From Haliscomenobacter sp. (GTDB taxonomy: Bacteria > Bacteroidota > Bacteroidia > Chitinophagales > Saprospiraceae), in NCBI RefSeq assembly GCF_016718685.1, contig NZ_JADKCX010000087.1, positions 1-37,714 of the forward strand: a stretch of 37,714 bases of DNA, given 5' to 3'. Shown piece by piece: positions 1-7,612 of the stretch; position 1 is the first letter of the stretch, and the number at the start of each line of letters is the position of its first letter. A program made the translations under genes and the position numbers. The notes under the pieces are model-generated. The model was not told where the DNA came from and made no database searches. It saw only the letters and a program-made list of their open reading frames with translations.

Positions 1-1011
1 ATCAACAAACAACGGCTGCGAGTGGTGGCTAGACGAAACAAAGTGATTGATTTAGCAGAAGTGATGGGAGCAAAACTTTTGCAATCTGGTACACTTAGGT
101 TTTACTGTGCGCCTCACTCTTCCCGCGAATCCTACCCCTTCATCTCCAATATCCGCATCGCCGACGCTGGCCTGAGCGAGCGCGACCTCTCGGTAGGCGG
201 TATTGAAGAACCCAAAACCACCAAAGCTCAGGTGCCACCCAACACTAAACCCCAGCCCAGTTCTACTACTGCTGCACCCAAGGCAGGCACCATGTCCATC
301 CAGGATTTTGGCACTTATCATGCTCTGCTCATTGCGGTGGAAGACTACACCGACCCCAGCGTCACTAAACTGGACAACCCGGTGAAGGATGCCCTGCAAT
401 TGCAAAAAACCCTCACCACGAGTTATCATTTTGAGCCCCAAAATGTGAAGCTGCTCAAAAACCCAAGTAAAAAAGAGGTCTTCACCGAACTCGCCCGCTT
501 GCGCGCCGCCGTAAAAGAAACCGACAATCTGCTGGTGTTTTACGCCGGCCACGGCTACTGGGACAAAGACATGGAAAAAGGCTACTGGCTGCCTACTGAT
601 GCCGAGCGTGACCTGCCTACCAACTGGATTGCCAACGAGGATGTAACTGGCTACATGCGAGCCATCAAATCCAAACACACCTTGCTCATCTCCGATGCTT
701 GTTTCAGCGGCGGCATTTTTAAAACCCGCGAAGCCTTCACGGGGCAACGTGCGGTGGAGGAAGTGTACAAAATGCCGAGCCGCAAAGCCATCACCAGCGG
801 CAACCTGACCCTGGTGCCCGACAAAAGTGTGTTCATCCAATACCTGGTCAAAAAACTGGAAGAAAACAAAGAGAAATTCCTGACCGAAGAGCAGTTGTTC
901 AGCCAGTTCAAAACCGCAGTGATAAACAATAGCCCTGGCCAGATTCCTCAATTTGGCACCATCATCAACACCGGGGATGAAGGGGGAAATTTCATTTTTA
1001 TCCGCAAATAA
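1..1011 (+). CDS. Caspase-like (peptidase C14) domain protein, 5' end outside window
   Basis: The reading frame is open to the left edge; a GTG at 22 is the first possible start, but the N-terminus probably lies upstream. Counting from that GTG, residues about 98-325 form a caspase-like p20 fold: a strand with ALLIAVEDY, the catalytic histidine in YAGHGYW (His177) and the catalytic cysteine in ISDACFSGG (Cys227), spaced 50 residues apart as is usual for the family. A Pro/Thr/Ser-rich linker (about 63-92) separates this domain from a short N-terminal piece I do not recognise. Bacterial caspase homologues cleave after basic or acidic residues and act in regulated proteolysis, signalling or cell death; the substrate here is unknown. 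A terminator-like hairpin follows, and the next gene encodes an exported protein with a DUF4384-like region, a domain often found with caspase-like proteins. Confidence 0.85.
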   Translation: MNKQRLRVVARRNKVIDLAEVMGAKLLQSGTLRFYCAPHSSRESYPFISNIRIADAGLSERDLSVGGIEEPKTTKAQVPPNTKPQPSSTTAAPKAGTMSIQDFGTYHALLIAVEDYTDPSVTKLDNPVKDALQLQKTLTTSYHFEPQNVKLLKNPSKKEVFTELARLRAAVKETDNLLVFYAGHGYWDKDMEKGYWLPTDAERDLPTNWIANEDVTGYMRAIKSKHTLLISDACFSGGIFKTREAFTGQRAVEEVYKMPSRKAITSGNLTLVPDKSVFIQYLVKKLEENKEKFLTEEQLFSQFKTAVINNSPGQIPQFGTIINTGDEGGNFIFIRK

Positions 1012-1023
1012 ACGTAACAGTTT

Positions 1024-1056
1024 AGCACCCCGACTTTTTCGGGGCTTATTATTTTC
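1024..1056 (+). terminator. Probable rho-independent terminator of the caspase-like gene
   Basis: A 6-bp stem (CCCCGA at 1028-1033 with TCGGGG at 1039-1044) and a short T-rich loop is followed by a T/A-rich tract, 13 nt after the stop codon at 1011. The downstream T-run is interrupted, so termination strength is uncertain. Confidence 0.5.
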
Positions 1057-1140
1057 TCCCGCAGATCGCGCAGATTTCCGCAGATTTTTTTCAAAAAGAG
1101 ACATTGTCTGCGGAAATCTGCGCGATCTGCGGGAAAAAAT
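1051..1140. repeat. Long hairpin with arms made of 9-nt CGCAGAT-type units
   Basis: Arms at 1051-1084 and 1107-1140 are reverse complements at 33 of 34 positions, with a 22-nt loop. Each arm contains three near-repeats of a 9-nt unit, NNCGCAGAT (CCCGCAGAT, CGCGCAGAT, TTCCGCAGA). It lies between the terminator of the caspase gene and the ATG at 1203. It could be a dispersed palindromic element or a structured 5' leader. Confidence 0.85.
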
Positions 1141-1202
1141 CAACATGCATTCGCCGTAAACGGGCGCTAAACAGGTACAAATAAACATTCAAACCCGTAA
1201 TC

Positions 1203-2588
1203 ATGAAAAAAATCCTTCTATTCAGTTTGATCATTTTTAGCTGCATCACCTCCTTTGCCCAATCCACCCCCAAACTCGACGCCACCCAAGTCATCGAACA
1301 ACTCCTCAATACCAAAGTCTTCATCGACTACGGCAATTCCAAAAAGGCCATTGAAAACCAATTGCTGGCTTTGAATAATCTGCCGAGCATCAGTGCCGAA
1401 GACTATGCCGCCTTGCAAAACGCTTACGGCCAAACCAAAGCCAGTTTTGACCAGTTTTTGAATCTGGTGCGGCAAGACATGATCGATTATCAACTGTTTG
1501 AACGAGCCGCCAATGGGGATCAGAGCACCATTAACAGATACTTAAGTGCCTACAATACCGGAGTAGCAGCGTACACCCAGCAATTTCAACCGGTATACGA
1601 TCGAGTGGTCAAGACCCGGGGTCTGAAAGACTGGCTGGAGCCTCTGGCACTGCAGGCATTCAACTTCTTAGGGCCTCTCTTTAAAGGCAAAAATGCCCGC
1701 CAGAACCTGTTGCTCAATGAGCTATTGCTGGCTTCTAAAAAGCATTTTTTGAACAGAATGGAAATGAAAGCCTGGGAAAGCCTGGTGCGCATACAGCCTG
1801 GTGCAGGAGGAACGGCTGGGAATGTGGCCACCAATGTTCCCGTCAACACTCCGCCACCTGCGACTACAATGCCTCCGCCAATGTTGGCTACTTCCGACAC
1901 GTTGCTGGAGGATCCAGTCATGAAAACCCTGACTGGGAGCCTGGAATTTCTCATCGCGGGTAATCCTGTCCGACCCATGAATTTTGCAGCGCCCTCTCGT
2001 TCGCTTTCTCGCAATTTGATCATCGGTGAAGTGAGTCCGAATGCCAGTCCCAGCGCGGCCTCCAGTATTCCAGTTTTGCGGACTATGGAAGCCTTTGGAG
2101 AAGGCACCGCTTTCCAGATTCAAGTGCAAAACACCGCTTTGTTGTATGTTTTTGCGCTGAACTCCGACGGCAGCATTGCACCCATTTATCCTTTTGGGGA
2201 AGCCTGGGTGCGTGGCTTTCAAATGAGCAATAGCCGCAACTTATCGGTAGGTCCACTGATGTTGCAAGACGCCACTGGGCATACGACCATCCCGGCCAAA
2301 AATGCCAACACTGGAGCGGAAAATTACATCAAAATCAGTGGCGCGGCAGCCAAAGAGCAGCTTTGTGTAGTGGTCTCCAAATCAGAAATTGACTTACCGG
2401 ATGTGTTGGATCGCCTCCAGCAATTGCCTGGGACCTTGGCCGAACGGGTCGCAGCGCTATGGCAGGTCGAACCCCATTGTGCTTCATTGGGCGAAGCAGG
2501 CTTAAACGTCAACGGGGGCAAAATTGGGTTTGCTGTGCAAAGTGCTGGAAAATGGCTTTTGCCGCTGGTGTTTGAGATTCAGCGTTGA
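1203..2588 (+). CDS. Exported protein with DUF4384-like C-terminal region
   Basis: This 461-residue protein begins with a clear signal peptide (Lys-Lys, a hydrophobic stretch, cleavage after SFAQ near residue 20). Residues about 25-200 are predicted mostly helical. A short Pro/Thr-rich linker (about 203-225) follows. Residues about 285-440 contain FQIQVQNTALLYVFALNSDG and a downstream IYPFGEA, which resemble the DUF4384 pattern in which a protein is described as soft or stiff by strands around a Tyr-Val-Phe core; this assignment is by eye. DUF4384 modules often accompany caspase-like peptidases and the gene follows one, so the two may act together at the cell envelope. No catalytic motif is visible. 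Confidence 0.75.
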   Translation: MKKILLFSLIIFSCITSFAQSTPKLDATQVIEQLLNTKVFIDYGNSKKAIENQLLALNNLPSISAEDYAALQNAYGQTKASFDQFLNLVRQDMIDYQLFERAANGDQSTINRYLSAYNTGVAAYTQQFQPVYDRVVKTRGLKDWLEPLALQAFNFLGPLFKGKNARQNLLLNELLLASKKHFLNRMEMKAWESLVRIQPGAGGTAGNVATNVPVNTPPPATTMPPPMLATSDTLLEDPVMKTLTGSLEFLIAGNPVRPMNFAAPSRSLSRNLIIGEVSPNASPSAASSIPVLRTMEAFGEGTAFQIQVQNTALLYVFALNSDGSIAPIYPFGEAWVRGFQMSNSRNLSVGPLMLQDATGHTTIPAKNANTGAENYIKISGAAAKEQLCVVVSKSEIDLPDVLDRLQQLPGTLAERVAALWQVEPHCASLGEAGLNVNGGKIGFAVQSAGKWLLPLVFEIQR

Positions 2589-2687
2589 AAGCTGTAAGTA
2601 AGCGGCCATTGTCTCAAGGAACTAAATTGGTTAAAATTAAGGATAGACCCCAGTCCCCCTTTTTCACTCATTTGCCGTCTTCCCGTC

Positions 2688-2718
2688 TTGCAATTCCCCG
2701 CACATCCCCCTATCTTGC
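2688..2718 (+). promoter_or_regulatory. Possible promoter for the amylase gene
   Basis: TTG at 2688-2690, then a 20-nt spacer, then TATCTTGC at 2711-2718, 22 nt before the ATG. This matches the Bacteroidota -33/-7 layout with two mismatches to TAnnTTTG. The spacer equals that of the stronger candidates at 23517 and 33815. Confidence 0.35.
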
Positions 2719-2740
2719 TGGTCTGAAACAATAGATTAGC

Positions 2741-5577
2741 ATGAAACCTTACAAAACCACCCACTGGCTGGCAATGCTCACCCTGTGCCTTGTAGCCAGT
2801 ACTTCCTTTTCCCAGATTGTCTGGACGGAGCCCTTTTTCCCACGGCCCGACCAACCCGTTACGGTATATTTTGATGCTGCGCTCGGCACTGGCGGACTCA
2901 AAGATTGCAATTGCACGGTATACGTCCACACCGGAGTCATCACCAATGCCAGTACCTCAACCAGTGATTGGAAAAACGTAGTCACGACCTGGGGGCAAGC
3001 CAATGCCAACTGGGCGATGAGCCCTGTTGCTGGTCGTCCCAACGTGTACAAGTACGATGTAAAACCGAGCATCAAGGGCTTTTACGGCGTCACGGGCAGT
3101 ACTGTGGTGCAAAAAATGGCCTTTGTATTCCGCAATGCGGCGGGCAACAGAGAGGGCAAAGACACGGGCAGCAAAGACTTCTTTTTGGACGTGTACAACC
3201 AAAGTGGATTGCTGACCGCCTTGATCACCCCCAGCAATCGCAATCAGGTGGTCGCAGAGGGTGCCGCCATCCCGGTGCGAGCGGTGGTGTCGGAAAGTGC
3301 CGAACTTTCCCTGGTCGACAATGGACAGGTGCTGAGCCAAAGCACGGGCCTGGAACTGAATTACAACCTGTTCGCTGGTACTCCGGGCAACCACAAAGTA
3401 CAGTTCATTGCGGCTACGGCTACCGCGAGGGATACGGAGACGTTCAACTATCTGGTGCCCATTGTCAAACCCGCCCAGGACCCTCCGGCAGGAACCCGAG
3501 CGGGCATCAACTACCTGGCTGCGGATAAAGTGCGTTTGTCCTTGTATGCGCCCAACAAAGTAGGCATTTACGTCATTGGCGACTTCAACGACTGGACCAT
3601 TTCTACCGAATATTTGCTTACCCGCAGCATCAACGGCACTACGCACTGGATCGATTTACCGACCCTGAAAGCGGGGGGAACCTATCGCTTCCAATATGTC
3701 GTGGATGGCACCCGCCGCATTGGTGATCCTTACAGTACACTGGTGCTCGATCCTGATCACGATCGGTTCATTTCCGGGACAACTTTCCCCAACTTACCCG
3801 CCTATCCCAATGGTAAAACTACCGGGATTGTCTCTGTGATGCAACCTGGCAAAGCGGCATACCCATGGAAAGTGGATAACTTCCAACGGCCTGCCAAAGA
3901 AAAACTGGTGGCCTATGAGCTGCTTTTGCGCGACTTCAGCGCCCGGCACGATTACCAAAGTTTGATCGATACCCTGAATTATTTCCAACGCCTCGGTGTC
4001 AACGCCATTCAATTGATGCCCATTAACGAGTTTGAAGGCAATGTTTCCTGGGGCTACAACCCCTCGTACCATATGGCTTTGGATAAATATTACGGCACGC
4101 CCGAAAAATTCAAGGAGTTTGTTGATGCCTGCCACGCCAGGGGGATTGCAGTGATTTTGGACGTGGTGTTCAATCACGCTTTTAGCCAAAGCCCGCTGGC
4201 GCAAATGTATTGGGACGACGCCAATTTCCGCCCCAGTGCGGACAATCCCTGGTTGAATGTAACCCCTAAACACGAATACAACGTTGGCTACGATTTTAAC
4301 CACGAGAGTACTGCAACCCGGGATTTTGTAAAACAGGTGTTGAAGTTCTGGTTAGAAGAATACCGCATTGATGGATTTCGCTTTGATTTGTCCAAAGGAT
4401 TTACCCAAAAACAAACCCTGGGCAATGAAGCTTTGTTTGCGGTATACGACGCCAGCCGTGTGGCCATTTGGAAGGATTATGCCAGCACTGTCCGCTCCGT
4501 ATCCCCTGATGCCTACATCATCCTCGAACATTTTGCCGACAACGCGGAGAAACCGAACTCACCAACAATGGTATGCTGGTGTGGGGCAATCAAAACCATC
4601 AATTCAACGAAGCTACCATGGGCTATTCCAATAACCTGAGTGGCCTCGATTACCGCACGCGTGGTTGGACGAATCCCGGCGCCATCAACTATATGGAGAG
4701 CCACGATGAGGAGCGTTTGATGTACAAAAACCTCCAGTTTGGCAATATAGCGGGGGGGTATTCGGTGAAAAATTTGAGCACTGCGCTCAAGCGACAAGAG
4801 CTGGCCGCGGTGCTGTTTTACAGTATTCCCGGGCCCAAAATGCTCTGGCAATTTGGGGAATTGGGCTATGATTATTCGATCAATCATTGCACCAATGGTA
4901 CGGTGAATAACGCCTGCCGCCTTGATCCCAAGCCCATTCGTTGGGATTACCTTAACCAACCTGAGCGCAAACAATTGTTCGAGGTGACGCGCAGCCTGTT
5001 GTTTCTGCGCAAAAACTACGAAGTTTTTCACACCAAAGATTTTACGGCGCAGCTCAGTTCCAGTAGCGAAAAACAAACCATTTTACGTAGTGCCGACTTG
5101 AACGTAGTCGTGGCAGGTAATTTTGGCGTAAGCAGCAGTTCATTTACGGTGAATTTCCCGGCAGCGGGCAAGTGGTATAATTACTTCACCCGGGACAGTA
5201 TCACTGTGAATGGAACCAGCCAAACGATCAACTTCCAAGCTGGACAATACTCTTTGTGGACCTCCAGAAAACTACCCAACGCCCCGGCTTTAATTCTGAC
5301 CAGCACGCGGGAGGAATTGCAGGCCAGGCACCAATTGGACGTTTTCCCAAACCCCACCCAAGGGGCCATACAAGTACGTTTTACTTTGCCGGAAGCGGAA
5401 TGGGTAAAGGTGCAGTTGTTCAACAACCTGGGGCAGGTGGTGGCTACCTTGGCTCAAGGGCAAATGGGCGCTGGACCACAACAGGTTCAATGGAAGGAAA
5501 AATTGAGCCCTGGTTTGTATTACTTGCGGATGCAGGTGGGGCGTGGGGTATTGAGCCAGGCGGTGGTGGTACAGTGA
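2741..5577 (+). CDS. Secreted GH13 alpha-amylase with T9SS type A sorting domain (frameshifted)
   Basis: The protein cleaves alpha-1,4-glucans. A signal peptide (residues 1-25, ending SFSQ) is followed by beta-sandwich regions, including a starch-binding/E-set-like segment with YVIGDFNDW (near residue 280), then the GH13 barrel. Visible catalytic motifs are DVVFNHAF, GFRFDLSKGF (nucleophile Asp549), ILEHFADN (acid/base Glu596) and ESHDEERL (transition-state Asp, codon at 4705). The last about 80 residues, starting near LDVFPNPTQG, form a T9SS type A sorting domain. The frame changes at about 4547-4552: restoring one base near GAGAAACC rejoins the frame ending at 4639 with the frame running to 5577 and gives the expected E-rich NNGMLVWGN sequence. 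As written, the protein would stop just after the acid/base residue. Both halves are intact, so a sequencing error or very recent mutation is likely. Confidence 0.88.
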
Positions 5578-5579
5578 CG

Positions 5580-5662
5580 GTTATTTTTCACCACTTTAGA
5601 TACCTAAGTTCACCTTAGTTTTTCTGAGGTGAACTTAGGTATCTTAGGTGGTGAAAAATAAC
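5580..5662. repeat. Long hairpin between convergent genes, TTAGGT-type units
   Basis: Arms at 5580-5617 and 5625-5662 match as reverse complements at 35 of 38 positions around a 7-nt loop (GTTTTTC). The right arm reads as three near-repeats of about 9 nt with core TTAGGT or TGAGGT. It fills the whole gap between the amylase stop (5577) and the ExbD stop (5664), so it may serve as a bidirectional terminator. Confidence 0.85.
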
Positions 5663-5663
5663 A

Positions 5664-6212
5664 TTACTCCAATTTATTCCCCGTCAGCATCGCCACCAAT
5701 TCATCCGTTTGATTCAATTCATCCACGATGGCGTAACGTTTCACCCCACAGATGGCCATCTCATCCAGCAGATCCACCATGTTTCGGAATTTGGATTTGG
5801 GAAAAAGTTTGATGGACACAAACAACTCATCGGGGCTTCCCCATTTGGCACTTACCTCTTGTTGCCGTTGCACAATGTGACGCCGCAAATCCTGTCGGGA
5901 AAAAGTGAGGGTGTCAATTTTTGTATCGAGTGCGTCATCTGCACCAGTATAGCAGTATATTTTGTCGTTTTTTCCCGCCAATAAAGTAAAGGTTTTACTT
6001 TTACCTACAAAGCATCGCAATTCTTCAGAGTCTAATGGTACAGGTTTATTCACTTCCATTGCCTTGGGTTTTTGAAAAACCGAGGCCAACATAAAAAAGG
6101 TGATCAGCAAAAATCCCAAATCGACCATTGCGGTCAGGTCCACGCGGGTGGTTCGTTTCTGGGCACGCCGCTTCCCTTGGGAGGCGCGCTCCGGTACATT
6201 CATTTCTGCCAT
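5664..6212 (-). CDS. ExbD/TolR-family biopolymer transport protein
   Basis: ExbD/TolR proteins work with an ExbB/TolQ proton channel to energise outer-membrane transport or envelope functions. I chose the ATG at 6212 (MAEMNVPER), giving about 182 residues; an ATG at 6272 in the same frame would add 20 residues. A basic N-terminal stretch (GKRRAQKRTTR) precedes a single membrane segment with DLTAMVDLGFLLITFFML, which carries the conserved membrane aspartate; the rest would be periplasmic. No exbB/tolQ gene is beside it, so its partner must be encoded elsewhere. It converges on the amylase gene across a long hairpin and is divergent from the methyltransferase at 6388. Confidence 0.85.
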   Translation of the reverse strand: MAEMNVPERASQGKRRAQKRTTRVDLTAMVDLGFLLITFFMLASVFQKPKAMEVNKPVPLDSEELRCFVGKSKTFTLLAGKNDKIYCYTGADDALDTKIDTLTFSRQDLRRHIVQRQQEVSAKWGSPDELFVSIKLFPKSKFRNMVDLLDEMAICGVKRYAIVDELNQTDELVAMLTGNKLE

Positions 6213-6357
6213 GTTGTGTTTTTTTATGGGTGCAAAAAGATCGGCAAGGGTATGAAACCCTTGAGCCGACAATTGATAAGCGTGTTTAACCCTATAGATT
6301 CATTGAACCTCATTTTTGGTGTGCAATAAAAAAACTAATCTTGTTTGTGGCATGTTG

Positions 6358-6365
6358 TAGATTTG
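6358..6365 (+). promoter_or_regulatory. Possible -7 box for the methyltransferase gene
   Basis: TAGATTTG is an exact match to the Bacteroidota -7 consensus TAnnTTTG, 22 nt before the ATG at 6388. No good -33 element lies 19-21 nt upstream, so support is limited. Confidence 0.3.
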
Positions 6366-6387
6366 CATTTTCAAACCAGTCGAAAAA

Positions 6388-7146
6388 ATGAGTGCAAAAG
6401 CAAAAGGGACGGAGACGAACTTGATTGCCGGTAACGAACAACCCTTTCAATTCAAACAGTTCAGTATTCAGCAGGACAAGTGTTCGATGAAGGTGGGCAC
6501 CGATGGAATTCTTCTGGGAGCCTGGGCCGATATCAGCCAGGCCAAGCGTATACTGGATATTGGGGCAGGAACAGGGATCATCGCCATCATGTTGGGGCAG
6601 CGCAATGAAGAAGCCATCATTCATGCCGTTGAAGTAGACGACCTCGCTTTTGAGCAAGCTCAGGAAAACATGCGCAACGCACCCTGGGCCAATCGTTTGG
6701 AGGTAATTCACCATTCCATCCAAGACTTTGCCGAAACCCAGCCGGAGCAATACGACCTCATCGTGAGCAATCCACCATTTTTTAGTGGGGGAACATTTTC
6801 CTTTAATCAAGACCGCAACAGTGTGCGGCATACCATCAAATTGCCTCACGGAGACATGCTGCGTGCAGTGCAAAAATTATTGACCAAATCAGGGAAGTTT
6901 TGTGTGATTTTACCTTTTGTGGAAGGTCTGCGCTTTCAGGAGTTGGCAACGAGTTACCATTTTTATTGTACCAGGGTTACCGAGGTCTTGCCCAAAGAGC
7001 ACAAACCGGTAGAACGCCTGTTGATGCAATTTGAATTGGAGAGCAAGACACCAATCCGTGATCAGCTCATTATCCAGCACGAAGGCCATAATGAGTGGAC
7101 AGCGCAATATCAACTATTGACGCAGGAATTTTACCTTAAGTTTTAA
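6388..7146 (+). CDS. trmN: tRNA1(Val) adenine-37 N6-methyltransferase (YfiC/TrmN6 family)
   Basis: This cytoplasmic SAM-dependent enzyme methylates N6 of adenine 37 in tRNA1(Val) in its characterised relatives. The 252-residue length is typical. The N-terminal CSMKVGTDGILLGAW signature of the family is present near residues 31-45, followed by the SAM-binding motif ILDIGAGTGIIAIML and the adenine N6-methyltransferase motif IVSNPPFF near residues 127-134. The gene stands alone, divergent from the ExbD-like gene, with a perfect -7 box just upstream and a strong terminator downstream. Confidence 0.9.
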   Translation: MSAKAKGTETNLIAGNEQPFQFKQFSIQQDKCSMKVGTDGILLGAWADISQAKRILDIGAGTGIIAIMLGQRNEEAIIHAVEVDDLAFEQAQENMRNAPWANRLEVIHHSIQDFAETQPEQYDLIVSNPPFFSGGTFSFNQDRNSVRHTIKLPHGDMLRAVQKLLTKSGKFCVILPFVEGLRFQELATSYHFYCTRVTEVLPKEHKPVERLLMQFELESKTPIRDQLIIQHEGHNEWTAQYQLLTQEFYLKF

Positions 7147-7160
7147 ATGGATTTTTCAGT

Positions 7161-7204
7161 AAAAAAAAAAGGTTTTGGAAGACATTTCCAAAACCTTTTT
7201 TTTT
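7161..7204. terminator. Bidirectional terminator
   Basis: A near-perfect stem of about 19-20 bp: an A-run plus GGTTTTGGAA at 7161-7180 pairs with TTCCAAAACC plus a T-run at 7186-7204, around a 5-nt loop. It separates the convergent trmN and the small helix-turn-helix gene, and its tail includes the stop codon region of the latter. Confidence 0.9.
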
Positions 7205-7454
7205 ACTGCTGCTCAGCGAGAATTTCCCTGGCAGCCTTTAAAATACGCTCATCGTCTAAATGAACAACTCCTCCTCCCGGACCTGGTTCGATGTGTACGC
7301 CGATCGTTTCTCCATCATCTAATTTCGTCGCTCCAAAGTAGTTTCGAACGGTTTGTTCGGAAATGTTCAGTTTTTTGGCAATTCTGGAAACACTGCCAGT
7401 AGGAAGCTTGTGCTTAATGTCTCTAAGATCATTGAATGTGATGTTCATAGACAA
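7203..7454 (-). CDS. Small helix-turn-helix DNA-binding protein
   Basis: This 83-residue protein has an apparent helix-turn-helix at about 19-45 (SVSRIAKKLNISEQTVRNYF), similar to bacterial regulators in which the second helix contacts DNA. A glycine-rich turn (EPGPGGGVVHLDDE) and a C-terminal helix (ERILKAAREILAEQQ) follow. Similar small proteins are common in Bacteroidota, but I know no characterised function. It has its own promoter-like sequence upstream and a strong terminator, so it is a single-gene unit; its target is unknown. Confidence 0.8.
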   Translation of the reverse strand: MSMNITFNDLRDIKHKLPTGSVSRIAKKLNISEQTVRNYFGATKLDDGETIGVHIEPGPGGGVVHLDDERILKAAREILAEQQ

Positions 7455-7491
7455 TTCATTTAGTGAAGAAAGGAGAAAAACTTGTTCCTGT

Positions 7492-7523
7492 GAAATGTAG
7501 AAAAAATTCCCAAATCTTCCAAA
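7492..7523 (-). promoter_or_regulatory. Probable promoter of the small helix-turn-helix gene
   Basis: On the minus strand TTTG (7523-7520) and TACATTTC (7499-7492) are separated by 20 nt; the second is a 7/8 match to TAnnTTTG. It ends 37 nt before the ATG at 7454. Confidence 0.4.
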
Positions 7524-7612
7524 AAAACCTTTCTTTTATTTTGCAAAAAAAGATTCTTTTAGAAGAAACAATAACATTTTATCCAAAATGTAAAATCATA
7601 TGGTGATAAATG

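Noticed and set aside
52..1188. 378-residue open frame on the minus strand across the caspase-like gene
   Set aside because: It is antisense to a gene with intact catalytic motifs, runs through the long hairpin, and its translation shows no family features.
4540..4580. Programmed ribosomal frameshift in the amylase gene
   Set aside because: There is no typical slippery heptamer or downstream pseudoknot, and similar indels affect many unrelated genes nearby.
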